64,000 bases of DNA from an uncultured Burkholderiales bacterium (GCA_903932865.1 CAIZHQ010000014.1:228482-292481), one strand, 5' to 3'; counted from the first letter of the stretch, positions 41,833 through 51,530 are shown. Numbers and translations: made by a program. The notes: a model not told the origin generated them from the letters alone.

Positions 41833-44343
41833 TTACATCGTGTCGATGAAGCTGCGCAGTTTGTCGCTGCGGCTGGGGTGCTTGAGCTTACGCAGCGCCT
41901 TGGCTTCGATCTGGCGGATGCGTTCGCGGGTCACGTCGAACTGCTTGCCCACTTCTTCCAAGGTGTGGTCGGTGGACATCTCGATGCCAAAACGCATGCG
42001 CAGCACCTTGGCTTCGCGGGGCGTGAGGCTGTCCAAAATGTCCTTGACCACGTCGCGCAGACCGGCTTGCAGGGCCGCGTCGATGGGCGCGGTGTGGGTG
42101 CTGTCCTCAATGAAGTCACCCAGGTGGCTGTCGTCGTCGTCACCGATCGGCGTTTCCATGGAGATCGGCTCTTTAGCGATTTTCATGATCTTGCGGATCT
42201 TGTCTTCCGGAATCTCCATCTTCTCGGCCAGGATGGAGGCATCGGGCTCAAAGCCAAATTCCTGCAAATGCTGGCGCGAGATGCGGTTCATCTTGTTGAT
42301 GGTCTCGATCATGTGCACCGGGATGCGGATCGTGCGGGCCTGGTCGGCGATCGAGCGGGTGATGGCCTGGCGGATCCACCAGGTGGCGTAAGTCGAGAAC
42401 TTGTAGCCCCGGCGGTATTCGAACTTGTCCACCGCCTTCATCAGGCCGATGTTGCCTTCCTGGATCAAGTCGAGGAATTGCAGGCCCCGGTTGGTGTACT
42501 TCTTGGCGATCGAGATCACCAGGCGCAAGTTGGCCTCGATCATCTCTTTCTTGGCGTCGCGTGAGGAGCGCTCACCGGCGTTCATGCGTTTGTTGATGTC
42601 TTTCAGTTCATCGAGCGGCACCACCACTTGATATTGCAGGTCCATCAGCTTTTGCTGCAGGTCTTGCACTGGCGGGATGTTGCGGCCCATGACGGCGCTC
42701 CAGCTCTTGCCCGCAGCGGCTTGTTTTTCAATCCACTTGAGGTTGAGCAAGTTGGAGGGGATGCGCTTGCCGTTTTTGTCACGGCCGCTGAAATCGGCAA
42801 TGAAGTTGTCTTGCGGGTAGCCACATTTGTCCACAATGATGCGGCGCAATTCGCGCTCTTTCTTGCGCACATCGTCCACTTGGCCACGCACCATGTCACA
42901 CAATTTTTCAATGGTTTTGGCGGTGAAACGGATGGTCATCAGTTCTTCGGACAGGACCGATTGCACCTTGATGTAGGCGGGAGTGCCCCAGCCTTCCTTG
43001 TCGTAGACCTTGTGCACTTTTTCGAAGTAATCGGTGATGCGGTCAAAGCGTTCCAAGGCTTGGTTTTTCAGCTCTTCAAGCTTCTTGGTCAGGGCTTTGG
43101 AGCCGCCTTTGCCGTCGTCGTCGTCGGCTTCGTCGAATTCGTCGAAGTCTTCTTCGGCCACGTAGTCATCGGCTTCGTTCAAGTTGGCGAAACCGTCCAC
43201 CACAGTGGAGATGACGATTTTTCCTTCGCGGATCTCGTTGGCCAGGCGCAGGATCTCGGCGATGGTGGCGGGCGATGCGCTGATCGCGGCCATCATGTCC
43301 ATCAAGCCGCCTTCGATGCGCTTGGCGATTTCGATTTCGCCTTCGCGTGTCAGCAGTTCCACGGTGCCCATTTCGCGCATGTACATGCGCACGGGGTCGG
43401 TGGTGCGGCCGAATTCGCTGTCCACGGTGGACAAGGCGGCTTCGGCGGCTTCTTCGGCTTCTTCTTCGGTCGAGCCTGTGGGCGCGTTGTCGGTGATGAT
43501 CAGGCTCTCGGCGTCGGGCGTTTGCTCGTACACCGCCACACCCAGGTCGTTCAGGGTGGCGATCACCACTTCCAGGGTTTCGGCATCGACCAGTTTGTCG
43601 GGCAAGTGGTCGCTGATTTCACCGTTTGTGAGGTAACCACGGGTCTTGCCCAGCTTGATCAGCGCTTTCAGACGGTCGCGGCGCTGCTTCATCTCGGCTT
43701 CGGTCAGGACGGTCTCGTCCAGGCCAAATTCTTTCATCAAGGCGCGTTCTTTGGCCTTGCTGATCTTCATGCGCAGGGGCTTGACCTTTTCGCCTGTCTC
43801 CGAAACGTTGTCAGCGACAGGTTCGCCTTGCAGATCGTCTTCGAGTTCGGCCAATTCATCTTCGATGCTGGGTTCGGCGATGCTGCCTTTTTTCTTGGGT
43901 CCGCGTTTGGCCCCGACCACTACTTTCTTGGCCGCAGGTTTAGTGTCTTCGGCGGGCGCTGCAGCTTTGGCTACTTTGGTGGGTTTTTTGAGTTGTGCGT
44001 CGGTTGCAGCTTCTTTGGCTTTGGCAGCGGGCTTCTTGTCGATAACTTCGGATTTCTTGGCGGGCACGGAGGCGGCTTTCTTCACAGGCTTGGCAGGGGC
44101 GGCTGGGGCTGGTGTGGCTTTGACTTTGGGCGCTGCTGCCTTGGGGGCCAATTTGCCCACCGGTTGGGCAGGTTTTTTGGCCGCCGCTGGGGCGGACACC
44201 TTGGCAGGTGCTTTGGCTGGCGCTTTCACTGTTGGCTTGGCCTTGGCGACGGGCGCTTTGGCTTTGGCCTTCACAGGAGTCTTGGCAACGGTTTTGGACT
44301 TGGCAGGGGCCTGGGCAGGCTTCTTGGGCTTTTGAGCGGGCAT
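41833..44343 (-). CDS. rpoD: RNA polymerase primary sigma factor RpoD (sigma-70)
   Basis: The ATG at 44343 has TGAGG six bases upstream and gives 836 residues. Residues about 1-150 are an Ala/Lys/Pro-rich tail (repeats such as KAPAKAPAK and AKAKPTVKA) absent from E. coli RpoD. Region 1.1 follows, then the acidic non-conserved insert ([19 protein letters not shown]). Regions 2.3-2.4 contain [19 protein letters not shown], region 3 follows, and 4.2 is [22 protein letters not shown]. It directs core polymerase to housekeeping promoters. The DNA-binding parts are intact. Confidence 0.97.
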   Translation of the reverse strand: MPAQKPKKPAQAPAKSKTVAKTPVKAKAKAPVAKAKPTVKAPAKAPAKVSAPAAAKKPAQPVGKLAPKAAAPKVKATPAPAAPAKPVKKAASVPAKKSEVIDKKPAAKAKEAATDAQLKKPTKVAKAAAPAEDTKPAAKKVVVGAKRGPKKKGSIAEPSIEDELAELEDDLQGEPVADNVSETGEKVKPLRMKISKAKERALMKEFGLDETVLTEAEMKQRRDRLKALIKLGKTRGYLTNGEISDHLPDKLVDAETLEVVIATLNDLGVAVYEQTPDAESLIITDNAPTGSTEEEAEEAAEAALSTVDSEFGRTTDPVRMYMREMGTVELLTREGEIEIAKRIEGGLMDMMAAISASPATIAEILRLANEIREGKIVISTVVDGFANLNEADDYVAEEDFDEFDEADDDDGKGGSKALTKKLEELKNQALERFDRITDYFEKVHKVYDKEGWGTPAYIKVQSVLSEELMTIRFTAKTIEKLCDMVRGQVDDVRKKERELRRIIVDKCGYPQDNFIADFSGRDKNGKRIPSNLLNLKWIEKQAAAGKSWSAVMGRNIPPVQDLQQKLMDLQYQVVVPLDELKDINKRMNAGERSSRDAKKEMIEANLRLVISIAKKYTNRGLQFLDLIQEGNIGLMKAVDKFEYRRGYKFSTYATWWIRQAITRSIADQARTIRIPVHMIETINKMNRISRQHLQEFGFEPDASILAEKMEIPEDKIRKIMKIAKEPISMETPIGDDDDSHLGDFIEDSTHTAPIDAALQAGLRDVVKDILDSLTPREAKVLRMRFGIEMSTDHTLEEVGKQFDVTRERIRQIEAKALRKLKHPSRSDKLRSFIDTM

Positions 44344-44721
44344 GGTCAACCTCAGATCGCAAAAAGGGGCAAGGAAACAGACACAGTCAGCGCCAAATAC
44401 ATCCCGGCGCGGGCGTGGGTTAGGGCACAGATCAACGCATCAGATGAGCGTTGAATCTGCATTGGCAAGAGGGTGGGCGAACATTTGGGATGCAGTCCTT
44501 GCGGAACGGTGACCTGCCCGCATGGGGACGTCGCGCTGAAGGCGGTGGTCGGGCCGGAGGTGCTGCTGTCGCGCTTGCCGAAAACCTTCGATTGTACCTG
44601 ATTTTCTGATGATCAGGACTGGGCCAGCTTGTGTTAGAGAATCTGGCCCGGCGCTGTGGCAAGGTCAGCAGCGTCCCTGTTTTGCCTTACCGGGTGAAGC
44701 TCCGTGCAGCCGTGGGCTGTG
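44344..44721. other. Intergenic region upstream of rpoD
   Basis: About 380 bases between rpoD and the EnvZ-like kinase. A TACAAT hexamer on the minus strand (44591-44596) could be a -10 element giving rpoD a leader of about 250 nt; the -35 is poor. The open frame at 44432-44662 is Arg/Pro-rich with no recognisable motif and is probably not a gene. Confidence 0.35.
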
Positions 44722-46113
44722 TCAGACGTTGTCGGCTTGCCTGAATTTCATCAAGGCCATCAAGCCGCCAGCGCTGTTGTTGAACACTGAAAAAGTGCCG
44801 CCCATGCGCTGCACGGCGCGCTCGACGATGGCCAGGCCCAGGCCAGAGCCGGTGGCTGATGTTCGGGCTGCATCGCCTCTGAAGAAAGGTTGGGTGAGGT
44901 TTTTCAGGGTTTCGACAGACACCCCAGGGCCTTGGTCGCGCACGCGAAGCAGCACCCAGCCTTCGTGCACGCGGGCGACAATTTCGACGCGTGTGATGCC
45001 GTCAGCGGCACTTTGACCGTAGCGCCGTGCGTTTTCCAGCAGGTTCGACAGTACGCGTCCTAGTTCTACAGGTTCGGCTTGAATTTGCAGGTCCTCACTC
45101 ACATCCACGGTGATTTGCAAGCGAGTGTTGTTGCGCCACGGTGTGATGCAGCGGCTGATCACACCGGTCAAAAGCACAGGCCCCAACTTGGTGGGCTCTG
45201 GGCGGGCGTAGTCCAAGAATTTGTCAATGATGTCGTCGAGTTGTTCGATGTCGGCCACCATCAGCTCGCGGGTTTGCAGGTCGCTCACGCTCAACTCTGT
45301 TTCGAGACGCAGTCGGGCCAAGGGCGTGCGCAGGTCGTGTGAAATCCCGGCCAGCATCAAAGCGCGTTCGGCCTCTATTTTGGCCAAGCGCTCGGCCATT
45401 CGGTTGAACCCGATGTTGACTTCACGTATCTCGCTGGTCGCAGCCCCCTCGTCCAGGGCTTCACCATGAAAATGCCCTTCGCGCACGCGACTGGCGGCAT
45501 AGGACAAGCGCTTGAGTGGGCGGTTGATCAAACCTGCCATGACGGCCGCCCCTAACAGGGACAGCGATGTGGTGATGCTCAGCCAGATCAGCCAGGCAGT
45601 CCCCCCCAGAGGCTTGAGGCGAGAGGGGTCCATCTGCAACCAATAGCTGTCGCGTTCTATGGCAAAGCCAATCCACAAACCCTCTTCATCGTTCACGCTG
45701 GAGGCCACAACGGTGCCTGGCCCCAGTCTGTTGATCATCTCATCGACCAGTCGGCTGTCCATGCCGGATTCGGTGAAGGCCACGATGCGATCGGTGGGTT
45801 CGCGCAGCTGGATGCTGACGTCCTCCTCGTCGGCCAGCATGGTGATGAGAGACAAGCGCGCTATTTCATCGCTGTTTTTCAGCGCGGTTTTGGTCAGGTT
45901 GACCACCGTGGCGATTTGGTGGGCATTGCGCAGGATGCGGGGCTCGTATTCCTGTGTTTTGAACATCTGCAACCACGTCACGCTGCTGAAAAAAATCAGC
46001 AAGGCCAACAAGATGAAGGTGCGCCAAAACAGACTGAGCTTGACCAGGGGGCCAGCTGCAGTCGTGCGCGTCAACTCATCGGCGTCAATGGGTGTTGGTT
46101 CACGGTTGTCCAT
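44722..46113 (-). CDS. envZ: Sensor histidine kinase, EnvZ-like
   Basis: Starting at 46113 the protein has 463 residues. Membrane helices lie at about 32-52 and 178-200 around a periplasmic loop. A HAMP domain follows (NRPLKRLSYAASRVREGHFHGE), then the H-box GISHDLRTPLARLRLETEL. N-box NLLENARRYG and G-box ATGSGLGLAIVERA complete the ATPase. The H-box and HAMP spacing match the EnvZ branch found in betaproteobacteria. It overlaps the upstream OmpR-like gene by 14 bases. Confidence 0.88.
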   Translation of the reverse strand: MDNREPTPIDADELTRTTAAGPLVKLSLFWRTFILLALLIFFSSVTWLQMFKTQEYEPRILRNAHQIATVVNLTKTALKNSDEIARLSLITMLADEEDVSIQLREPTDRIVAFTESGMDSRLVDEMINRLGPGTVVASSVNDEEGLWIGFAIERDSYWLQMDPSRLKPLGGTAWLIWLSITTSLSLLGAAVMAGLINRPLKRLSYAASRVREGHFHGEALDEGAATSEIREVNIGFNRMAERLAKIEAERALMLAGISHDLRTPLARLRLETELSVSDLQTRELMVADIEQLDDIIDKFLDYARPEPTKLGPVLLTGVISRCITPWRNNTRLQITVDVSEDLQIQAEPVELGRVLSNLLENARRYGQSAADGITRVEIVARVHEGWVLLRVRDQGPGVSVETLKNLTQPFFRGDAARTSATGSGLGLAIVERAVQRMGGTFSVFNNSAGGLMALMKFRQADNV

Positions 46114-46828
46114 CGGGCACAAAGACGTAGCCCACACCCCAGACGGTCTGGATGATTTTGGGCGAGGCCGGGTCGACTTCGATCATTTTTCGCAAACGTG
46201 AAATTTGCACGTCGAGGCTGCGGTCAAAAGGCTCGAACTCGCGACCACGTGCCATTTGGGCCAGCTTGTCGCGGGTGAGCGATTGACGGGGGTGCCTGGC
46301 CAAAGCCTTGAGCATGGCAAATTCGCCGGTGGTCAGCGCCATGTCCACGCCGTCTTTGCTGAGGGCACGGGCTCCCAAGTCGAGCCTGAAGTGGCCAAAG
46401 TTGATCACCTCGTCTTCGGCTGAGGGAGAACCGGGCAGCTCGTTGACCGGCCTGCGGCGCAGCACCGCATGGATGCGGGCCAGCAACTCCCGGGGGTTGA
46501 AGGGTTTGCCCAAGTAGTCGTCCGCCCCGATCTCCAGGCCGTTGATGCGGTCGACGTCTTCGCCTTTGGCCGTCAACATGATCACGGGCGTTTTGACCCC
46601 ACTCGCTCGCAAGCGTTTGCAGATGCTCAGGCCGTCTTCGCCAGGCAGCATCAGGTCCAGCACCATCAGGTTGATGGTTTCACGCAGCAAGATGCGGTCC
46701 AGGGCGCGGCCGTCTTCGGCCAGCAACACGTCAAAACCTTCTTGCGACAAAAAACGGCGCAACAGGTCTCGAATACGGGCGTCATCGTCGACGATGACGA
46801 TTTTGTCTAAGCGGGGGGAGTTGCTCAT
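46100..46828 (-). CDS. ompR: OmpR-like response regulator
   Basis: The protein has 242 residues beginning MSNSPRLDKIVIVDDDARIRDLLRR. The phospho-acceptor Asp is in MVLDLMLPGEDG and the conserved Lys in GADDYLGKPFNPREL. The winged-helix output has DVQISRLRKMIEVDPASPKIIQTVWGVGYVFVPDG, very close to OmpR. It is cotranscribed with the EnvZ-like kinase. The target genes are not in the window as far as I can see. Confidence 0.9.
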   Translation of the reverse strand: MSNSPRLDKIVIVDDDARIRDLLRRFLSQEGFDVLLAEDGRALDRILLRETINLMVLDLMLPGEDGLSICKRLRASGVKTPVIMLTAKGEDVDRINGLEIGADDYLGKPFNPRELLARIHAVLRRRPVNELPGSPSAEDEVINFGHFRLDLGARALSKDGVDMALTTGEFAMLKALARHPRQSLTRDKLAQMARGREFEPFDRSLDVQISRLRKMIEVDPASPKIIQTVWGVGYVFVPDGQP

Positions 46829-46832
46829 GGAC

Positions 46833-47603
46833 TTATTGGGCAGTCCAGCCGCCGTCCATGTTCCAGGCCGCACCGCGCACGTTGTTGCCGGCAGCTGAGC
46901 AGAAAAACACCGCCAACTCGCCCAGCTCTTCGGGGGTGGTGAACTGCATGGACGGTTCTTTTTCCAGCAGCAGGACTTTTTTGGCTTCTTCGTTGGACAG
47001 GCCCATGGCTGCGGCCTTGGCGTCCACCTGTTTTTGCACCAGGGGGGTCAGCACCCAGCCAGGGCAAATCGCGTTGCAGGTCACGCCGGTGGTGGCGTTC
47101 TCCAGCGCCGTGACTTTGGTCAAACCCACCACGCCGTGCTTGGAAGCGACATAGGCCGATTTTTCGGCAGACCCGACCAAACCATGGGTCGAGGCCACGT
47201 TGATGATCCGCCCCCAATTGGCCGCTTTCATGGCGGGCAAGGCCAAACGGGTGGCATGAAAGGCGCTCGTCAAGTTGATGGCGATGATGGCGTCCCAGCG
47301 CTCCACCGGAAAGTCTTCGATCTTGGCCACATGTTGGATGCCGGCATTGTTGACCAGGATGTCCACGCGGCCAAAGGTGTCGGCCGCGAATTTCATCATG
47401 GCTTCGATCTCGTGGGCTTTGCTCATGTCGGCGCCGTGATAAGCGACTTTCACGCCCAGTGCGGCAATTTCGGCCTGGGGTCCTTCGGCATCGCCAAAGC
47501 CGTTGAGCACGATGTTGGCACCTTGTTTGGCCAAAGACTTGGCAATGCCCAGACCAATACCACTGGTAGAGCCGGTGACCAACGCTGTTTTACCTTGCAA
47601 CAT
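46833..47603 (-). CDS. bdhA: 3-Hydroxybutyrate dehydrogenase (SDR)
   Basis: The ATG at 47603 has GGAG eight bases upstream and gives 256 residues; the GTG at 47612 is an alternative. Motifs are TGSTSGIGLGIA, VNNAGIQHVA and the Tyr/Lys pair in SAYVASKHGVVGLTK. The tail CPGWVLTPLVQKQ and the AWNMDGGWTAQ end are characteristic of D-3-hydroxybutyrate dehydrogenases, which interconvert 3-hydroxybutyrate and acetoacetate in polyhydroxybutyrate and ketone-body metabolism. Only four bases separate it from the downstream ompR gene. Confidence 0.9.
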   Translation of the reverse strand: MLQGKTALVTGSTSGIGLGIAKSLAKQGANIVLNGFGDAEGPQAEIAALGVKVAYHGADMSKAHEIEAMMKFAADTFGRVDILVNNAGIQHVAKIEDFPVERWDAIIAINLTSAFHATRLALPAMKAANWGRIINVASTHGLVGSAEKSAYVASKHGVVGLTKVTALENATTGVTCNAICPGWVLTPLVQKQVDAKAAAMGLSNEEAKKVLLLEKEPSMQFTTPEELGELAVFFCSAAGNNVRGAAWNMDGGWTAQ

Positions 47604-47705
47604 GATGTCCACTCCGAAAGATGAATTAGGATGTTCAAAAAACCCATTATGGCGCTGCCAAAGCTCGGTTTGAGCCGCAGCGCTTTTTGATTGTTACCCT
47701 TTGTC

Positions 47706-48644
47706 ATGACCGCCACGATGCCCGCGCACTCCCGACCTCAACTTGAATTTGTGGCCTGTCCTCATCCCCAGGGCCAGCACCGCATGGCTTTTTGGCGCTG
47801 GGGCAACGCGCAAGCCGCGCACGTGGTGGTGTGTGTGCATGGTCTGACGCGTCAGGGTCGGGATTTTGACCGCTTGGCCCAGGCCTTGGTCGCCCAAAGC
47901 CCGCATCCCATGCAGGTCATTTGCCCCGATGTGGTGGGGCGGGGCCGCAGCGATTGGCTGGCTGACCCGGCCGGCTACCAGATGGCGCAATATGCCGCCG
48001 ACATGCTGGCCTTGCTGGCCCAGGTCCAAAACCAAATGGATCCAGAACACCCCATGTCAACCCTGGATTGGGTGGGCACCAGCATGGGCGGACTGATCGG
48101 CATGGTGCTGGCGGGGCAGCCTGGTCTGCCGCTGCCTGCGCCGATTCGCCGTCTGGTGCTGAACGATGTGGGGCCAGCCATCGCCTGGAGCGCGGTGCAG
48201 CGCATGCAAACCTATGTGGGCCAATACGGCCAGTACCGCGATCTGGATGAGGCGGCTGCCGCTTTGTGGGCTTTGTCAACCGGTTTTGGGCCTGTGCCTC
48301 CTGATGTGTGGCGCGAGATGTCTGCGCACATGTTGCGCCCCGGCACCGACGCTGCTTTGACCTTGCATTACGACCCGGCCATTGGCGTGCCGGTGCGGGC
48401 CCTGACACCCGAAGCAGCCGCGGCGGGCGAAGCCGCACTGTGGGTTTTGTATGACCAAATTCAGGCTAAAACCTTGCTTATCCGCGGGCAAGCATCTGAC
48501 CTGCTTGCGCCCGAAACCGCCATCGCCATGACCCAGCGCGGTCCCCGCGCCCAGTTGGACACCTGGCCGGGTTTTGGCCATGCCCCCACCCTGACAGGCG
48601 ACGCCCAAATTGCAGTGGTGGCCAAGTTCTTGCTTGGCGATTGA
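47706..48644 (+). CDS. Alpha/beta hydrolase
   Basis: The ATG at 47706 gives 312 residues. The fold is recognisable by VCVHGLTRQGRDFDRLA (oxyanion loop), the nucleophile elbow WVGTSMGGLIGM, the acid residue region LLIRGQASDLLAPE and the catalytic His in WPGFGHAPTL. The esterase or lipase substrate is unknown. It is divergent from bdhA, raising the possibility of hydroxybutyrate oligomer hydrolysis, but that is only context. The relA start follows four bases after its stop. Confidence 0.85.
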   Translation: MTATMPAHSRPQLEFVACPHPQGQHRMAFWRWGNAQAAHVVVCVHGLTRQGRDFDRLAQALVAQSPHPMQVICPDVVGRGRSDWLADPAGYQMAQYAADMLALLAQVQNQMDPEHPMSTLDWVGTSMGGLIGMVLAGQPGLPLPAPIRRLVLNDVGPAIAWSAVQRMQTYVGQYGQYRDLDEAAAALWALSTGFGPVPPDVWREMSAHMLRPGTDAALTLHYDPAIGVPVRALTPEAAAAGEAALWVLYDQIQAKTLLIRGQASDLLAPETAIAMTQRGPRAQLDTWPGFGHAPTLTGDAQIAVVAKFLLGD

Positions 48645-48648
48645 GACC

Positions 48649-50934
48649 ATGGTCAGCCCCACTTCCAGCCATTCCGCCAGGCCGATGTCGCCATCGGCTC
48701 GTTTGCACGCGCCGCAATTCCCCGCTGCGGCATTGCCGCCCGTGATGCTCGCCACGGCCGATGTCGCCGAAAGTGTCCAGCACCGCGAAACCCTGATCAA
48801 AGCCCGCGCCTTTGCCGAGCCGCTGATCGCGGGCGAAGCGCTGGACACGGGCGAAAACATCCTGGCGCATGCCGATGCTGTGGCCGCGATCCTGGCCGAC
48901 ATTGGCGGTTCGGTGGTCATGCAGGCAGCCAGTTACCTGGTTTATGCCTGCCCCCACCTGAACAAGCCCGAAGAGGTGATGGCCAAGGCCTTTGGTCCGC
49001 AGCTGGCGCAATTGGCCATGCAGACCAACCAACTGGTGACCGTGCAGCGCTTGTCTCGGGCGGCCGAGGCCCACACCCGGGGGCCGGACAACACGCCGCT
49101 CGGCCCCCGCTTGCAGACCGAAAACGTGCGCAAGATGCTGCTGGCGTTCAGCCGCGATTTGCGGGTGGTCATGCTGCGCCTGGCCTCGCGCTTGCAAACC
49201 CTGCGCCATTACGCCGCCACCAAATTGCCCGTGCCTCCCGAGCTGGCCAGCGAATCCCTGCAAGTGTTTGCACCCTTGGCCAACCGCTTGGGCATCTGGC
49301 AGATCAAGTGGGAAATGGAAGACTTGTCCTTCCGTTTTTTGGAGCCTGTCACGTACAAGGACATTGCCCGGCTGTTGGATGGAAAACGCACCGAGCGGGA
49401 AAGTGACATGGTGGCCCTGCGCGAGCGATTGCAGCAAGCCTTGGCCAGCCAGGGCATTGCGGCCATCGTGGCGGGACGACCCAAACACATCTACAGCATT
49501 GTGCGCAAGATGCGGGGCAAGTTGCTGTCGTTTGAACGCGTGTTTGACATCCGCGCGCTGCGCGTGGTGGTGCCCAGCGTGGCCGATTGCTACCAAGTGC
49601 TCAGTTGGGTGCACGAACACTTTGTGCCCATTGCCGAAGAATTTGACGACTACATCGCCAAGCCCAAAGCCAACGGCTACCAATCGCTGCATACCGTGGT
49701 GCGGGACGCCGACGGCGGCCCCATCGAGGTGCAGATCCGCACGCAGGCCATGCACGAGCACGCCGAAAACGGGGTGGCCGCACATTGGGCCTACAAGGAA
49801 GCCGGGGCCAAAGGCTACGCCGGGGTGTCGGCCACCAGCGAATACGACACCAAAATTGCCGTGCTGCGTCAGTTGCTGGCCTGGGAGCGCGACCTGTCAG
49901 GGGCTGCGCAAGCCAGTGCACAAGACAACGGCCTGTTTGATGACCGCATTTATGTGCTGACGCCCGATGCGGCCGTGGTGGAACTGCCGCAAGGCGCCAC
50001 GCCCATCGATTTTGCCTACACCGTGCACACCAACCTGGGGCACCGCTGCCGGGGTGCCAAAGTGGATGGGGCCATGGTGCCCCTGAACACCCCACTGGCC
50101 AACGGCCAGACGGTGGAAATCACCGCCATCAAGGAAGGTGGGCCGTCTCGCGACTGGCTCAATGCCGAGCTGGGCTTTTTGGCCAGCCCACGCGCGCGGG
50201 CCAAAGTACGGGCCTGGTTCAATGCGCAAGTCAGTGCCGAGACCATCGCCCGTGGCCGCGAGGCGGTCGAAAAATCCCTGCAGCGCCTGGGCCGCACCGC
50301 GATTCGCTTGGACGATTTGGCCAGCCAATTGGGCTTCAAATCGGCCGACGGCTTGTTTGAGGTGGTGGGCAAGGACGAATATTCGCTGCGCAACATCGAG
50401 GTGCTGCTCAACCCACCCGAGCCCGCGTTGGAGCCCGACGAATATTTTCAAAAAAAATTCAAAGGCGCGGTCACTCGTAAATCGGCATCGGGCGTGCTGG
50501 TGGTGGGGGTGGATTCCTTGCTCACGCAACTGTCGCGCTGCTGCAAACCCGCACCGCCCGATGCGATCGGCGGCTTTGTCACACGCGGCAAGGGCGTGAG
50601 CATCCACCGCCAAGACTGCAGCAACTTTCGCGAACTGGCCTCGCGTGACGGTGAGCGCGTGATCGATGTGCGCTGGGGGGAGCACAAGGGGGCAGACGCC
50701 TCGGTTTACCCGGTGGACGTGGCGGTGGAAGCTTTTGACCGGCAAGGCTTGCTGCGCGACATATCCGAAGTGTTTGCCAAAGAAAAAATGAATGTGATCG
50801 GCGTGCAAACCCAGTCCGTCAAGGGCTCGGCCTGGATGACCTTCACGGTGGAAATCGGCGACGCGGTCACCTTGAACAAAGTTCTGGGCAGCGTGCGCGG
50901 CGTCAAAGGGGTGAGGGCGGCTCGAAGGCGGTAA
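48649..50934 (+). CDS. relA: (p)ppGpp synthetase RelA
   Basis: The protein has 761 residues from the ATG at 48649. The N-terminal hydrolase-like domain has lost the HD metal motif. The synthetase domain has RPKHIYSIVRKMRGK, and the EFDD (ExDD) motif before YIAKPKANGYQSLHTVV (about residue 331) marks monofunctional RelA as opposed to RxKD of bifunctional enzymes. TGS (DRIYVLTPDAAVVELPQGATP) and C-terminal ACT (VAVEAFDRQGLLRDISEVFA) domains follow. It makes the stringent-response alarmone on stalled ribosomes. Confidence 0.94.
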   Translation: MVSPTSSHSARPMSPSARLHAPQFPAAALPPVMLATADVAESVQHRETLIKARAFAEPLIAGEALDTGENILAHADAVAAILADIGGSVVMQAASYLVYACPHLNKPEEVMAKAFGPQLAQLAMQTNQLVTVQRLSRAAEAHTRGPDNTPLGPRLQTENVRKMLLAFSRDLRVVMLRLASRLQTLRHYAATKLPVPPELASESLQVFAPLANRLGIWQIKWEMEDLSFRFLEPVTYKDIARLLDGKRTERESDMVALRERLQQALASQGIAAIVAGRPKHIYSIVRKMRGKLLSFERVFDIRALRVVVPSVADCYQVLSWVHEHFVPIAEEFDDYIAKPKANGYQSLHTVVRDADGGPIEVQIRTQAMHEHAENGVAAHWAYKEAGAKGYAGVSATSEYDTKIAVLRQLLAWERDLSGAAQASAQDNGLFDDRIYVLTPDAAVVELPQGATPIDFAYTVHTNLGHRCRGAKVDGAMVPLNTPLANGQTVEITAIKEGGPSRDWLNAELGFLASPRARAKVRAWFNAQVSAETIARGREAVEKSLQRLGRTAIRLDDLASQLGFKSADGLFEVVGKDEYSLRNIEVLLNPPEPALEPDEYFQKKFKGAVTRKSASGVLVVGVDSLLTQLSRCCKPAPPDAIGGFVTRGKGVSIHRQDCSNFRELASRDGERVIDVRWGEHKGADASVYPVDVAVEAFDRQGLLRDISEVFAKEKMNVIGVQTQSVKGSAWMTFTVEIGDAVTLNKVLGSVRGVKGVRAARRR

Positions 50935-50978
50935 ACGTCTGTAATTGAAACGCAGCCCAAACGAAGGTTTTTTCTCGC

Positions 50979-50984
50979 TATAAT
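50979..50984 (+). promoter_or_regulatory. TATAAT -10 element of the tRNA-Val gene
   Basis: A perfect TATAAT lies 12 bp before the mature tRNA 5' end. No good -35 is seen at 17 bp spacing. The relA 3' end is about 45 bp upstream. Confidence 0.5.
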
Positions 50985-50996
50985 TCAAGGCTTAGC

Positions 50997-51073
50997 AGGC
51001 GCGTAGCTCAGTTGGTTAGAGCACCACCTTGACATGGTGGGGGTCGCTAGTTCGAATCTAGTCGCGCCTACCA
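50997..51073 (+). tRNA. tRNA-Val (anticodon GAC)
   Basis: The cloverleaf can be drawn fully. Acceptor AGGCGCG pairs with CGCGCCT, the D-arm is GCTC/GAGC, and the anticodon stem CCACC/GGTGG encloses TTGACAT, giving anticodon GAC. The variable loop is GGGTC, the T-arm is GCTAG/CTAGT with loop TTCGAAT, and CCA is encoded. The 3' half is a common attachment site for tyrosine integrases. The sequence after it has a different, element-like character. Confidence 0.95.
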
Positions 51074-51090
51074 AATTCGGTAGGAAAAAC

Positions 51091-51123
51091 AAGCACTTAG
51101 CGGAAACGCTAGGTGCTTTTTTC
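51091..51123 (+). terminator. Terminator after tRNA-Val
   Basis: AAGCACTTAGCG pairs with CGCTAGGTGCTT around a GAAA tetraloop (one G-T pair), followed by a T-run. Confidence 0.85.
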
Positions 51124-51129
51124 TTTTCT

Positions 51130-51150
51130 GTGCGGATAAAGTGCGGATAA
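51130..51150 (+). repeat. Tandem GTGCGGATAA repeat beside the tRNA
   Basis: GTGCGGATAA occurs at 51130-51139 and 51141-51150, an 11-bp period. Being right after the tRNA it could be an integrase or excisionase arm site; there is no direct proof. Confidence 0.5.
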
Positions 51151-51269
51151 CCACTACCCGAGCTGATGAGTGCGCGGCCGATACATCATGGCTACCCGTA
51201 GCGCTTTTCTAACTCTGGGACGGTCACTGGCGGAGTCAGCCAATGCGATCTTAAGCTCAATGTCATCGG

Positions 51270-51393
51270 TGATAGTAGGTGCCCAGCGCCTTCCTGATAG
51301 TAGGTGCTCCAGCGGTGATAGTAGACGTCGTGTCGCACGTGATAGTAGCCATACCTGACAGTAGGTTCCCATGACAGTAGTGGCTGATAGTAG
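51270..51393 (+). repeat. Seven-copy TGAYAGTAG iteron-like array
   Basis: Direct copies of TGATAGTAG or TGACAGTAG start at 51270, 51295, 51316, 51340, 51356, 51372 and 51385. The spacing shrinks from 25 to 13 bp. Five copies have T and two (51356, 51372) have C at position 4. All are in the same orientation. The segment 51151-51400 has no convincing gene; short frames here merely read through the repeats. Confidence 0.7.
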
Positions 51394-51530
51394 CTGCACC
51401 TACCCCCTACAGGACCCCCAAGCCACCCGGGGTGGGGGCATAGCTTCACGAGGGGCTCAGAGTTGAAAGGTCGTTTTTCTTATCCCAGCAAGTTGCAGAG
51501 AAGTAGGGCAGATGACCTTCAATTACTATT

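Noticed and set aside
42145..42391. Frames opposite the 3' half of rpoD rich in Ser/Arg
   Set aside because: Antisense shadows of conserved sigma-70 regions; no independent evidence.
42628..44454. A 608-codon open frame on the plus strand opposite rpoD
   Set aside because: It is an antisense shadow created by the codon bias and Ala/Lys-rich part of rpoD; the sequence is low-complexity Gly/Phe and has no domain.
44432..44662. A 76-codon frame between rpoD and the EnvZ-like gene
   Set aside because: Arg/Pro-rich composition typical of a GC-rich spacer read out of frame; probably rpoD leader.
51270..51393. CRISPR array
   Set aside because: The repeats are nine bases, the spacers are irregular and much too short (4-16 bp), and no cas gene is present.
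51192..51449. Minus-strand frames of 80-85 codons with repeated YYH/YYQ
   Set aside because: The repeats come only from translating the TGAYAGTAG iterons; no ribosome-binding site or recognisable fold.
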